From contig NZ_JAFEMD010000006.1 of assembly GCF_016892765.1 (NCBI RefSeq), positions 1-64,000 on the forward strand: a stretch of DNA of 64,000 nt, written 5' to 3'. Source of the stretch: Microvirga arvi. GTDB taxonomy: Bacteria > Pseudomonadota > Alphaproteobacteria > Rhizobiales > Beijerinckiaceae. Within the stretch, counting starts at the first letter, position 1, and each line of letters begins with the position of its first letter. The position numbers were made by a program, and so were the translations under genes. Positions 1 to 8,762 of this stretch are shown here, in pieces. The notes beneath the pieces are model-generated. The model did no database searches, was not told the origin of the DNA, and saw only the letters and a program-made list of their open reading frames with translations.

Positions 1-22
1 CCAGGATCAAACTCTCAAGTTG
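1..22 (-). rRNA. rrs: 16S rRNA, 5' end only (runs off the window)
   Basis: Read on the minus strand these bases give CAACTTGAGAGTTTGATCCT and then GG, the near-universal first bases of alphaproteobacterial 16S rRNA (the 27F primer region). Only the first 22 nt of the mature RNA are inside the window; the gene continues beyond base 1. The upstream leader with boxA and a promoter supports a real rRNA operon and not a stray fragment. Confidence 0.95.
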
Positions 23-334
23 AAAGATTTGATCTCGACTAAATCTCTACGCAAATTGACAGAGTACCTTCCATCTGTGGGTCTCCCCACAGCGGTGTAC
101 TCACCAAAGCATAGAAAGGTCGATGTCTTCTCATGATGGTCCAAAGACCATCCGCAAGGACACCGCCGCCTACGCTTCTCTTCTCCTCTCAACAATGTCA
201 AAGAGCACCTGCCCCACCAAGGAGACAGAAAAAAGAACCTCACCCCGTCCCGCCATCCCTTCACCAGAGACAACCGGACCGCTGAAGCCTTAGGGGCAGA
301 CCGCTCGTTGCCGAACCAGGCCGCCGATGAAGAT
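23..334 (-). other. rRNA operon leader region
   Basis: About 310 nt separate the proposed rRNA promoter from the mature 16S end. The stretch carries no convincing gene. It contains a boxA antitermination element (196-207) and a perfect 6-bp hairpin with a CAAA loop (136-151). This is the usual composition of a pre-16S leader: transcribed, antiterminated and removed during processing. The reading frame at 7-273 lies wholly inside it and is not a gene. Confidence 0.75.
196..207 (-). promoter_or_regulatory. boxA antitermination element of the rRNA leader
   Basis: The minus strand reads TGCTCTTTGACA, one base from the E. coli boxA TGCTCTTTAACA. boxA RNA is bound by NusB/NusE to keep RNA polymerase processive through rRNA. 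Its place between promoter and 16S 5' end is as expected. The TTGACA inside it could be mistaken for a -35 box, but no -10 follows at the right distance. Confidence 0.85.
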
Positions 335-363
335 GTTCTACCCGAACCCCTTCAGAAGATCAA
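335..363 (-). promoter_or_regulatory. Candidate rRNA operon promoter (sigma-70 type)
   Basis: On the minus strand there is TTGATC at 363-358, a 17-bp spacer, and TAGAAC at 340-335. The predicted start would be near base 328. Upstream is an A/T-rich stretch with two TTCGAA motifs, resembling an UP element. Position and orientation fit transcription into the 16S gene. The -10 is non-ideal, and further rRNA promoters upstream are possible. Confidence 0.65.
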
Positions 364-467
364 CACCTTTTTCGAATATTTTTTCGAAATTGGCATCACT
401 CAGGGCCTTCCTTTAGTAATCAGACAAACTTCACCGTTCACAGAAAATATATTTTCCTCTGCGTTAC

Positions 468-481
468 TTGATCCAGATCAA
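468..481. promoter_or_regulatory. FNR/FixK-type palindrome
   Basis: The sequence TTGATCCAGATCAA matches the FNR/FixK/Anr consensus TTGAT-N4-ATCAA at every fixed base. In alphaproteobacteria such sites are bound by FnrN or FixK under low oxygen. It lies about 105 bp upstream of the rRNA -35, and no clear plus-strand gene follows, so its target is unknown. An adjacent remnant gene or an unrecognised small transcript is possible. Confidence 0.5.
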
Positions 482-1328
482 TGACACCAATCCGGAATAT
501 TCTCTTTTTCGTCAGAGGAGCCATGAAGGACCGCCATATACTGGCGCTCATGGCTCGTGCCGCAGATCAGGATCATCTGAGATCACCGATCCAGACCCGA
601 GTAAACGGCGAGATCCGGAGACCTCGGCAGCATCGGCGTCTTTTGAAATTGAAGCTCGCCCGAACTGAATTCCGGCGGGGCTGCGGATATGTCGATTCCC
701 GATTGGTTTGTCAACACCAGATACCAGTACTCCGAAACCTTTTTCCGCCCTTTCAGCAGCCATGGTTATCGGGAGCGCTTCCCCGCTGCAGACAGTCTTG
801 ATTGTATAGGAGATCGGAGCAGGCGATGAGAATCGAACCCACGACATTCAGCTTGGGAAGCTCCAGGAAGCCATTGATTTAGCTGCCCCACGTTCCTTGT
901 CCATAAGGGCCGAAAGGAACGTCTCGTAAGCGACAACCGATTTCTAGAAATGAAAACCGCCTCTCCGGCACAAGCAACTTCTTTATCACAGAACACAAAG
1001 GCGTCAGAGAACGGTTTAGAGAACGGTTATTCCGCAGAGAATAGCCTCCGCAGCACACATTTCAGGATTTGGCTGAATGGTAGCTCCCGATCTTTTCCGA
1101 GCATCTCATTACCGGTTTGAGCGCATACGATGGAATGGCCTAGTGACCCGCTGCTTGATTGGGAGCAGATCAAGGGTATCTTCCTAGCTCTCTCGTCTGA
1201 GGACCAAGATCACGCTCCCGCCTCGCCGCAACGTACGGAAGTTCAAAGCAAGAAAGACGCTGGTCTGGGTTGTCGAGGGAACCATCACCTGGGTGGCCTG
1301 GAAGAGGCACCCGATGGTTTAAAGTGCG
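482..1328. other. Intergenic region without a recognisable intact gene
   Basis: The short open frames here (468-801, 548-847, 766-996, 1130-1453) have no recognisable protein motif, good ribosome binding site or alphaproteobacterial codon bias. The region holds the tRNA-Gly fragment at 816-862 and a tandem direct repeat of AGAGAACGGTT near 1006-1028. It looks like decayed or non-coding DNA between the rRNA operon and the UvrA-like gene. Confidence 0.6.
816..862 (-). repeat. Partial copy of tRNA-Gly(CCC), 3' half (candidate attachment-site repeat)
   Basis: Forty-five of 47 bases match positions 20879-20925, the 3' half of the intact tRNA-Gly(CCC), in the same orientation. The match runs from the CC of the CCA end through the T arm and the whole anticodon stem-loop and then stops sharply; no D arm or 5' acceptor strand follows, so it cannot be a functional tRNA. 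Anticodon-loop-to-3'-end duplications are what tyrosine integrases leave at the far end of tRNA-inserted islands. The two differing bases suggest age. No integrase gene is visible in between. Confidence 0.8.
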
Positions 1329-3875
1329 TCAAGCGAGTGCGTACGCCAGATAAGGCGCCGTCCGGCTGCCCGATGCTTTTGCCACTTCGTCCGGCGGCCC
1401 TGATGCAACCACCAACCCGCCCTCGTCACCGGCTCCCGGACCGAGATCCATGACCCAGTCGCTTCTCGCCGCCACACGCATGTCGTGCTCGACCACGATC
1501 ACGGTATTGCCGGCTTCGACGAGCCCATCGAGCTGAGCCACGAGCCTTTCCACATCGGCCGGGTGCAGTCCGGTGGTCGGCTCGTCGAGGACGTAGAGCG
1601 TATCGCCGCGCTGGATCCTTTGAAGCTCGGTTGCAAGCTTGATCCGCTGCGCCTCCCCTCCGGACAACTCGGTCGCGGGTTGGCCAAGCCGCAGATAGCC
1701 CAGCCCCACCTCGCGCACGATCGTGAGGGAGCGATGCAATGGCGGCTCGTTGGCGAAGAACTCCCAGGCCGCATCGACCGTCATTCCGAGCACGTCGGCG
1801 ATGGACTTGTCGCGGTATTTGATCTGGAGCGTCTCAGCATTGTACCGCGCCCCATGACAGGTCGGGCATGGGGCATAGACGCTCGGCAGGAACAGCAGCT
1901 CAACCATCACGAAGCCTTCGCCCTCGCAATGGGGACAGCGGCCCTTGGCGACGTTGAAGGAAAAACGTCCCGCATCGTAGCGACGGGCGCGGGCCTGCTT
2001 GGTTGCGGCAAACAGCTTGCGGACATGATCGAAAAGGCCGGTATAGGTCGCGAGATTCGAACGCGGCGTGCGCCCGATCGGCTTCTGATCGACCCGCACC
2101 AGGCGCTTGATTCCTTTCATGCCGCCGACGATCCGGCCGCTGGCGGGAATGACCGCTGCCCGCTCGAGCTCCTCGCCCTCGTCTTCCGGCTCAGGGATAG
2201 CGTGGCCGAGATGCTCCGCCACCAGTTCGACCAGGGCTTGGCTGACCAGGCTCGACTTGCCGGAGCCGGACACTCCCGTGACAGTCGTGAACACGCCCAA
2301 GGGAAACGCAACATCAAGCCCGTTCAGGTTGTTGCGCGTGACGCCGGCGAGGCGCAGCCAATCCTTCGGCGCGCGCGGCTCCCGAGGCCGGAGAGGGCTT
2401 TCGCCGAACAGGAAGCGCCGGGTCTGCGAGGCCTCAACCTGCTTGAGCCCGTCCGGTGGACCGCTATAGAGCACGAAGCCGCCCTGCTCGCCGGCGCCAG
2501 GGCCGACATCGACGATCCAGTCAGCCTGACGGATCACGTCGAGATTGTGCTCGACCACGAACTGCGAATTCCCGGATGCCTTCAGCTGCCCGAGCGCATG
2601 CAGCAGGGCCTCGGTATCGGCGGGGTGAAGGCCGGCCGACGGCTCGTCGAGCACATAGACCACACCGAACAGGTTCGAGCGCACCTGGGTGGCGAGCCGC
2701 AGCCGCTGGAGCTCGCCGGGCGAAAGCGTCGGGGTGCTGCGTTCGATGGCGAGATAGCCGAGCCCGAGATCGAGCATGACGCTGAGCCGGGCGACGAGAT
2801 CCTGCGCGATGCGCTGTGCGACCACCGTCTTCTCCGGATGCTCCGCCTCGGTCTTCGACCTTCGTGAGGCCGTCCCGTCCGCATAGGGCCGAAAGATGTC
2901 GGAGAGGCGGGCGAGCGGCAGACTGGAGATGTCGGCGATGTCCAGCCCCGCGAACTTGACGGACAGGGACTCTTGCCGAAGGCGCTTGCCGTGGCAGAGC
3001 GGGCATTCGGTGCTTACCATGTATTGCGCCACCCGCCGCTTCATCAGCGGGCTTTGCGTATTGGCGAAGGTGTGCAGCACGTGGCGCTTGGCGCTCGTGA
3101 ACGTCCCCTGATAGGCGGGCTCTTCCTTGCGTTTGAGCGCGCGCCGAACCTCCGCTTGAGTATATCCCGGATAGACGGGAACGGTCGGCTGCTCGTCCGT
3201 GAAGAGCAGCCAGTTGCGGTCCTTCTTGGGCAGATCCTTCCAGGGACGGTCGACGTCGAAGCCGAGCGTGGTCGCGATGTCGCGCAGGTTCTGCCCATGC
3301 CAGGCGGTCGGCCAGGCGGCGATGGCCCGCTCGCGGATGGTCAGCGAGTCGTCAGGCACCATCGATCGTTCGGTGACCTCATACACCCGGCCGAGACCAT
3401 GGCACCGGGGACAGGCCCCCTCCGGGGTATTGGGCGAGAACGACTCGGCATAGAGGATCGCCTGGCCGCGCGGATAGTCGCCGGCGCGGGAATAAAGCAT
3501 GCGCAAGAGGTTGGACAAGGTCGTGACGCTGCCGACCGAGGAGCGCGTGGTCGGTGAACCGCGCTGCTGCTGAAGCGCGACGGCGGGCGGCAAACCGTCG
3601 ATGTCGTCCACATCCGGGACGGGCATCTGGTGGAACAGGCGCCTGGCGTAAGGCGACACCGACTCGAGATATCGCCGTTGCGCCTCGGCATAAAGGGTTC
3701 CGAAGGCCAGCGACGACTTTCCGGAGCCGGACACGCCCGTGAAAACAACGAGGGCGTCGCGAGGAATGTCGAGATCGATGCTCTTGAGATTGTGCTCGCG
3801 GGCCCCGCGGACGCGGACAAACCCGGTTCCTTCCCGCACGGCCATCGGAGATCGGAACTTGCGGTTCTCTGGCAT
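1329..3875 (-). CDS. UvrA-like excinuclease ATPase lacking the UvrB-binding domain (class II UvrA)
   Basis: An 848-aa protein with the tandem ABC architecture of UvrA: Walker [10 protein letters not shown] at about residue 47 and again near 530, CxxC zinc modules (CPRCHG, CPLCHG, CPHCEG with CPTCHG), signatures [12 protein letters not shown] and [12 protein letters not shown], and two VLDEP Walker B motifs. Housekeeping UvrA is about 950 aa. Here the sequence passes almost directly from the [10 protein letters not shown] segment to the zinc module, so the UvrB-interaction domain is absent, as in UvrA2/DrrC-like paralogues linked to DNA-damage or drug tolerance. The first signature has SP in place of SG. 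It is monocistronic by spacing. A DNA-binding, non-repair role cannot be excluded. Confidence 0.9.
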   Translation of the reverse strand: MPENRKFRSPMAVREGTGFVRVRGAREHNLKSIDLDIPRDALVVFTGVSGSGKSSLAFGTLYAEAQRRYLESVSPYARRLFHQMPVPDVDDIDGLPPAVALQQQRGSPTTRSSVGSVTTLSNLLRMLYSRAGDYPRGQAILYAESFSPNTPEGACPRCHGLGRVYEVTERSMVPDDSLTIRERAIAAWPTAWHGQNLRDIATTLGFDVDRPWKDLPKKDRNWLLFTDEQPTVPVYPGYTQAEVRRALKRKEEPAYQGTFTSAKRHVLHTFANTQSPLMKRRVAQYMVSTECPLCHGKRLRQESLSVKFAGLDIADISSLPLARLSDIFRPYADGTASRRSKTEAEHPEKTVVAQRIAQDLVARLSVMLDLGLGYLAIERSTPTLSPGELQRLRLATQVRSNLFGVVYVLDEPSAGLHPADTEALLHALGQLKASGNSQFVVEHNLDVIRQADWIVDVGPGAGEQGGFVLYSGPPDGLKQVEASQTRRFLFGESPLRPREPRAPKDWLRLAGVTRNNLNGLDVAFPLGVFTTVTGVSGSGKSSLVSQALVELVAEHLGHAIPEPEDEGEELERAAVIPASGRIVGGMKGIKRLVRVDQKPIGRTPRSNLATYTGLFDHVRKLFAATKQARARRYDAGRFSFNVAKGRCPHCEGEGFVMVELLFLPSVYAPCPTCHGARYNAETLQIKYRDKSIADVLGMTVDAAWEFFANEPPLHRSLTIVREVGLGYLRLGQPATELSGGEAQRIKLATELQRIQRGDTLYVLDEPTTGLHPADVERLVAQLDGLVEAGNTVIVVEHDMRVAARSDWVMDLGPGAGDEGGLVVASGPPDEVAKASGSRTAPYLAYALA

Positions 3876-4111
3876 TGCGTGGCTCGGCGAGATTTCGGAT
3901 CCGCAAAGATCTAGGGTGATCTAACGCTCACACCAGAGAAATGGTTTCCAGTTCTGTCCGTGAGTAGGGTCCAAGAATTAAAGCCTATCCAGATCAATGA
4001 CCGTGATCCTGGCATGCGAATCAGATCTGTGATGTCACACGACATAGCACCGACCGCTCCCAAAGTTGGGTGTCGAGCCTCGACAACGATGGAGCAGCAC
4101 AGGTGTTCTGA

Positions 4112-4303
4112 TCAGGTGTCCTTGCGTCCCAGCTCACGCTCGACCCGTCGCAACGCGAGTAGCAGATCAACCTGTTCGTCGGGGATCGGCTGTCCCTCGA
4201 TCTCTGCGAAGATGGCTTGGAGATGGGCTCCGATATACTCCCGTGCGTCGGGGTCGAGCCGCGGACGCGTGACATTCTGATCCGGATTTCCCTCTGTACT
4301 CAT
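4112..4303 (-). CDS. NepR-like anti-sigma factor
   Basis: A 63-aa protein. The open frame extends further upstream, but the internal ATG at 4303 has an AGGGAG ribosome binding site 5 nt ahead and gives a protein of NepR size. The core YIGAHLQAIFAEIEGQPIPD followed by a leucine-rich helix matches the NepR pattern IGxxLRxxYxxVxxxPVPDxxxxLL. NepR binds sigma-EcfG and is released by phosphorylated PhyR in the general stress response. No phyR or ecfG gene is adjacent, so it may be a paralogue of the main NepR. It lies 254 bp downstream of, and co-directional with, the LOV kinase, which suggests but does not prove a functional link. Confidence 0.7.
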   Translation of the reverse strand: MSTEGNPDQNVTRPRLDPDAREYIGAHLQAIFAEIEGQPIPDEQVDLLLALRRVERELGRKDT

Positions 4304-4557
4304 TGGACTCCCTGTTGCACGCGCGCCCTGCGGCACCTGCCGCGAGCCTGTTTGTGTTGCGCTGAGAGCATGTTTGAACATGGTTAATGGTTCGTTAAGG
4401 CCCATCCTCGAGCTATGGCTCCTGAAGAGGGTGTGATGCCGATTCTTTACGTGCGAAAGGCTTAGGCCGAGTCCCGCGGCAAAGTGGGACACCATCCCTC
4501 GCTACAGCCGCGATGCTGGAGTGGCGCCTCCTAGACTGCCGGAAGGGCTCCGCCCGT

Positions 4558-7323
4558 TTAACCCCGCTCGATGATCTCGCGAATCCTGACTGCCAGGTCC
4601 TCGATGGCAAAGGGCTTTGTGATCATCTCCATGCCGTCTGCCAGGAATCCTGACGCCATGGCGGCCTGCTCCGCATAACCGGTAATGAAGAGAACTTTGA
4701 GGTTGGGTCTTACCAGGCGGGCATGGTCAGCCAATTGGCGGCCATTCAAACCCGGCAGGCCGACGTCGGTCACCAGAAGATCGACCCGCTGCTTCGACTC
4801 CAAGACCTTGAGACCGGACGGGCCGTCCACTGCCTCAAGAGCCTGATAACCGAGATCGGCTAAAACCTCCAGGATCAGCGACCGTACCACTGGCTCATCT
4901 TCCACCACCAGGACGGTCTCGCCTGCTTCCGCTCGGTGTGACTGGCTCAGGCTTGGTGCGATGACAGCATCGGAGAGCTCACCTTCATGGGACGGAAGAT
5001 AGATCCTCACCGTGGTACCTTGACCCACCTCGCTGTCAATCCGGACATGGCCCTCCGATTGCTTGGCGAAGCCATAGACCATGGAAAGACCCAGGCCGGT
5101 TCCCTCCCCGATCGGCTTGGTCGTGAAGAATGGATCGAAGACCTGAGCCAAGACATCGGCAGGCATGCCCGTTCCCGTGTCGGAGACACAGATCGTCACG
5201 TATCGGCCTGGTGTCATGTCCTGCTGCGCAGTTCTATGGAGGCTGTCCAGCTGTGACACTCCGGTTTCAATGATGAGCTTGCCGCCCTCCGGCATGGCAT
5301 CCCGGGCATTGATCGCAAGATTGAGGATAGCGCTTTCCAACTGGTTGGGATCACACAGGGTCAACGGCAGATCTCCGGACGGTGCAATCTGGAGCTCGAT
5401 CGCTTCGGAGGTGGTTCGCCGAAGGAGATCCTCCATGGATATGACGAGCCGGTTGACGTCGACCAGCTTCGGGTCGAGAGGCTGTCGTCGCGCGAAGGCA
5501 AGAAGACGATGGGTCAGGGCGGCTGCGCGGTTAGCCGATGTTGTCGCTGCCGTGATATAGCGCCCGATGTTTTCCAGCCGTCCCTGCTTCATGCGCGTTT
5601 GCAGGAGATCGAGGGAACCGACGATCCCGGTCAGGAGATTGTTGAAGTCGTGTGCGATGCCTCCGGTGAGCTGACCGACGGCCTCCATCTTCTGACTCTG
5701 TCGGAGTTGTTCCTCCAATTGCTTGCGCTGCGTGACATCACGTCCGACGCTGTAGAACACATCACCGGCAGGCGCGAAGGTCCAGCTGATCCAGTGATAA
5801 ATTCCATCTCTTGCTTGAATGCGAACGTCGAAATCCTTGAGCGACTCTCCCTGCCTCAGCTCCTGAAGCCGATAATGGCTCAAGGCTCGATCCTCGGGAT
5901 GAACCCAGTCCTCGAAGCGGGTGCCGACGACTTCATCCTCCCGATAATCCAGCAGATCGGACCATGCGGGATTGATGGCCTTGAGGGTTCCATCGGCGTC
6001 GCACACGCTGAAGAGATCGCTTGAAAGGCTCCAGAGCCGGTCACGCTCACGGGTCGTCTCTTCAACGCGATTCTCCAACCTTTCATTGAGTTCTTGCAGT
6101 CTCTCTTCAGATTGCTTGGCAGCGGTGATGTCGTAGATCACGCCGATGAAGCGCAGACCGGCTGTTTCCATGTCGCGTACATATTCGCCTCTGCGAGCAA
6201 GCCAGCGAAGATCCTTGCTACCTGCATGCTGGATTCGACACTCCGCATAGGTCGGGACACCAGGGCCTGCGTCCTGTCCGATGATGAAGGGATCCCCTGG
6301 CACGACGAGTGCATTGATCGTGCGGACCGGCAGAACGTCGGTGGGATGCAATCCAAGAAGCCGGCAGAACTCTTCCGAGACGCTGACCGTCGCAAAACCG
6401 TGCACGTACTCGAACGTTCCGACTCCGCCAGCACTCTGCGCGATACGCAGACGCTCCTCGACATGCTTCTGCTCGGTAATGTCGAGGACGACGCCGGTAA
6501 ATCGCAATGGCCGATCGTCAGGGCCGAAGTGGCTGCGTCCCCGCGCATGAACCCAACGGATGGATCCGTCGGAGGCAAGCAGGCGATATTCCTTGGAGAA
6601 GATTTCAGCCCCATTGAGAATGCCCGCAACGGCAAGGCGAACTCGCATGCGATCTTCAGGGTGAATGGCCTTGAAGAAAGCATCAGCCGGCAGGCCTTTC
6701 ACGGCTTCGGCTGAATCGAAGCCATGGAGCGCCGCAAAACGGGTGTCAGCAGTAAAGCGCCCGTGAGGAATGTCCCAGTCCCAGGCTCCGCCGGTTCCGG
6801 CGACGGTGAGAGTTTGGCGCAGGCGTTCGTTGGTTTCATCAAGCTCCTCCTGGCTTGCCTGGAGGGCAGACTTCATCTCATCCGCCAGATGCATCCGTGT
6901 GACATCAACCTGGGTCGAGAGGAAGAAGAGCAGATTGCCGTTCTCATCACTCACAGGGGTGATGAAAAGATGATTCCAGAAACGATCGCCATCCTTGTGC
7001 TGATTCAGGAGTTCAACCGAGATGGCGCGTGCATCTCTGACCGCTTCACGGATCTGTGAGACGGCCTCTTCATCGCGGTCAACCGGCTGAAGAAAACGAC
7101 AGTTGCGACCGACCGCCTCTTCGGCGGAATAGCCTGTCGTTCGGCTGAAAGCCTCGTTGACGAAGACGATAGGATTGTCGGGCAGCCGCGGATTCGTTGC
7201 GACCATGGACAAGCCTGAGCGCTCCAGCGCCGAAAAGATCGGTCCTGCCAATTGCCGGAGCTCTTGAGCTGCCGCTTCGACGGTCTGTTCGACCGTGGCA
7301 TATGGGAGGATCCGAGCCGTCAT
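4558..7323 (-). CDS. LOV-PAS hybrid histidine kinase (putative blue-light sensor)
   Basis: A 921-aa soluble protein. Residues about 30-142 form a LOV domain: GRNCRFLQ at 72-79 gives the photoactive Cys75, and flavin-contact residues N107, N117 and Q138 are present. Three further PAS domains follow (about 170-285, 290-402, 430-532, with typical HPED and DITEQK motifs), then HisKA with GGIAHDFNN (His558), a HATPase_c domain (GTGLGLSMVYG) and a C-terminal receiver with Asp853. LOV kinases usually form a flavin-cysteinyl adduct in blue light. Unlike Brucella LOV-HK and Caulobacter LovK the kinase core is ordinary HisKA, not HWE. It lies 44 bp after the cheC-like gene, apparently in the chemosensory operon. 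Confidence 0.9.
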   Translation of the reverse strand: MTARILPYATVEQTVEAAAQELRQLAGPIFSALERSGLSMVATNPRLPDNPIVFVNEAFSRTTGYSAEEAVGRNCRFLQPVDRDEEAVSQIREAVRDARAISVELLNQHKDGDRFWNHLFITPVSDENGNLLFFLSTQVDVTRMHLADEMKSALQASQEELDETNERLRQTLTVAGTGGAWDWDIPHGRFTADTRFAALHGFDSAEAVKGLPADAFFKAIHPEDRMRVRLAVAGILNGAEIFSKEYRLLASDGSIRWVHARGRSHFGPDDRPLRFTGVVLDITEQKHVEERLRIAQSAGGVGTFEYVHGFATVSVSEEFCRLLGLHPTDVLPVRTINALVVPGDPFIIGQDAGPGVPTYAECRIQHAGSKDLRWLARRGEYVRDMETAGLRFIGVIYDITAAKQSEERLQELNERLENRVEETTRERDRLWSLSSDLFSVCDADGTLKAINPAWSDLLDYREDEVVGTRFEDWVHPEDRALSHYRLQELRQGESLKDFDVRIQARDGIYHWISWTFAPAGDVFYSVGRDVTQRKQLEEQLRQSQKMEAVGQLTGGIAHDFNNLLTGIVGSLDLLQTRMKQGRLENIGRYITAATTSANRAAALTHRLLAFARRQPLDPKLVDVNRLVISMEDLLRRTTSEAIELQIAPSGDLPLTLCDPNQLESAILNLAINARDAMPEGGKLIIETGVSQLDSLHRTAQQDMTPGRYVTICVSDTGTGMPADVLAQVFDPFFTTKPIGEGTGLGLSMVYGFAKQSEGHVRIDSEVGQGTTVRIYLPSHEGELSDAVIAPSLSQSHRAEAGETVLVVEDEPVVRSLILEVLADLGYQALEAVDGPSGLKVLESKQRVDLLVTDVGLPGLNGRQLADHARLVRPNLKVLFITGYAEQAAMASGFLADGMEMITKPFAIEDLAVRIREIIERG

Positions 7324-7367
7324 ACCTGCCAGAATTCGGTTGAGTTGTTCTTCTCACATGACATGGC

Positions 7368-8003
7368 CTAAGCCTCGTCGCCGATCACGCGATCGATGAA
7401 GCCGGCGATGAGCGCCTTCAGGGCTGTCAGCGACGGCAGATCCATAAGCATGGCGATGTAGCCTCGGATATCCTTGTTGCGCACTGAAAAGTTGATGTAC
7501 AGGAAGAGCACCAATCCGTCAGTCGAGCGACCCTTTTCAAGGATGAACAATCGAGCTCCATCTCCTCGGACCACTTCCGGTAATGAGATGTCGAGGGAGC
7601 GCTTCAGCATATTTGCCATGGTAGCAAGACAGCCGTTCAGGATCACGTTGCCGGTCTCGGCCAGAGCCTCTTGCTCCATTTCGGCAATCTCATCGGGCGG
7701 CACATCTCCACCCATGATAGCCCGAACGAGGTCGAGGCTGGTCGCTTTAGGAAAGATCAGCAAAGCGCGACCTGAGAACGCACCCTCGAATTGCTGCTGG
7801 ATGGCGACGAGCTCATCCGTCTCGCGTTCCCCGATCAGTCGGGCGGCATCCTGCGGTGCCATGATTTCAATGGCCGGCACAGAGAGGATAACCTCCTCCC
7901 CGATCATCTTACGCAAGCTTGAAGCTGCCCGGCTAACGCCGATATTCACAACTTCGGTCAGAGCATCGCGTTCAAGGTCCGTTAGGGCAATATCCTGGGC
8001 CAT
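7368..8003 (-). CDS. cheC: CheC-family CheY-P phosphatase
   Basis: A 211-aa protein with two copies of the CheC/CheX/FliY phosphatase motif ExxN-x22-P: E17/N20/P43 near the N-terminus and a second around EQEALAETGN in the middle. Both sites are therefore intact, as in true CheC. The family dephosphorylates CheY-P, often in adaptation with CheD; no CheD is present here. The start at 8003 is 5 nt after the stop of the cheY-like gene; the longer open frame upstream overlaps that gene and was not chosen. It probably resets the neighbouring CheY. Confidence 0.85.
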   Translation of the reverse strand: MAQDIALTDLERDALTEVVNIGVSRAASSLRKMIGEEVILSVPAIEIMAPQDAARLIGERETDELVAIQQQFEGAFSGRALLIFPKATSLDLVRAIMGGDVPPDEIAEMEQEALAETGNVILNGCLATMANMLKRSLDISLPEVVRGDGARLFILEKGRSTDGLVLFLYINFSVRNKDIRGYIAMLMDLPSLTALKALIAGFIDRVIGDEA

Positions 8004-8008
8004 AATCG

Positions 8009-8392
8009 TTACGCGTCGCCTGCCCGCAGGCGCAAGGCCGCCCCGGAGATAAACCCTCTCAGGCCCTCCTCCGTCAGAGGCTTGCTGACGAAGGTGGCAT
8101 TCACCTCCCGGGCCCGGGCAATCACCTCGTCCTGGATGTTGGCTGTGATTACCGCAATCGGCATCGTCGGGTAGGTGGAGCGGATCTCGGCCGCCAGTTC
8201 GAGCCCGTCTTTCTCCGGCATGTTGAAGTCGATCATGGATAGGTCGATCTTCCGCTCGCCCAGAATAGTCAGGGCCTCCTGAGCATTGCCAGCCTCGATC
8301 TTCTCCCAATCGGGCTGCAAGGCGGCCAGGGTCTTGCCCGCGACGATGCGGGCCAGCTTGCTGTCATCGACGATCAGGACAGTTATCGCCAC
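8009..8392 (-). CDS. cheY: CheY-like single-domain response regulator
   Basis: A 127-aa receiver-only protein: acidic pair DD at 9-10, phospho-acceptor Asp55 (MIDFNMPEKDG), Thr in VITAN, Lys in SKPLTEEG. It should be phosphorylated by CheA from the same operon and dephosphorylated by the CheC-like protein encoded 5 nt downstream. Whether it binds a flagellar motor is unknown; no flagellar gene is in the window. It begins after a 100-bp gap from the STAS gene, which may hold an internal promoter. Confidence 0.9.
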   Translation of the reverse strand: MAITVLIVDDSKLARIVAGKTLAALQPDWEKIEAGNAQEALTILGERKIDLSMIDFNMPEKDGLELAAEIRSTYPTMPIAVITANIQDEVIARAREVNATFVSKPLTEEGLRGFISGAALRLRAGDA

Positions 8393-8492
8393 TCAAGTAC
8401 TCCGCTAGGGAAAATTCTGCCCGGGACGACCGGATCTGCATGGAGGAAGGCTATTGGCTTCTTTTAGTGTATGCCGGGAGAATAACAACTGC

Positions 8493-8762
8493 TCAGCCTT
8501 CATGGGGTGCCATGCCGAGCGGGTCTGCCTCCAACAGAGCCGGGGTAAGCCACTCTCGGATGAAGTCATCCCTGGCAGGCCCCTTGAGGGCCGGTCTCAT
8601 GGCCATTAGGAGCTGAAGAACAGCCGTGTGAAGATGTTCAGCATCGGTCAGGTCGACGATTAGGCTTCTGTCTGCCTGAAGCCAGCCGAGCAAGGGCTCC
8701 GCGTCTTCGACGCGACAAGCCCCTTCCAGAACGATGATATTGCCGTCAAGTCGCGCGCTCAT
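8493..8762 (-). CDS. STAS-domain chemotaxis accessory protein
   Basis: An 89-aa protein with the STAS outline: a strand, GACRVEDAEPLLGWL helix, SLIVDLTDAEHLHTAVLQLL (strand followed by the helix cap where anti-anti-sigma proteins carry Ser/Thr), and a C-terminal helix. The usual phospho-Ser position is not obvious. It overlaps the CheA stop codon by an ATGA, so it is translationally coupled to CheA. Small proteins encoded beside cheA in rhizobial che operons (CheS) bind CheA; a similar adaptor role is inferred here. Confidence 0.65.
   Translation of the reverse strand: MSARLDGNIIVLEGACRVEDAEPLLGWLQADRSLIVDLTDAEHLHTAVLQLLMAMRPALKGPARDDFIREWLTPALLEADPLGMAPHEG

Noticed and set aside
196..201. 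TTGACA on the minus strand in the rRNA leader, possible -35
   Set aside because: It is part of the boxA element and no -10 sequence follows at 16-18 bp.
468..801. Overlapping plus-strand frames after the FNR/FixK-type box
   Set aside because: No recognisable motif and no codon bias; the FNR-type site alone does not make them genes.
548..847. 99-aa minus-strand frame starting MSWVRFSSPAP
   Set aside because: The N-terminus is the tRNA-Gly fragment read as protein, a common artefact; no other support.
1485..2867. 460-aa plus-strand frame
   Set aside because: Antisense to the UvrA-like gene; long antisense frames are expected in GC-rich DNA, and no motif is present.
3984..3997. Second FNR/FixK-type site (TATCCAGATCAATG)
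   Set aside because: Only one half-site is intact; the TTGAT half is missing.
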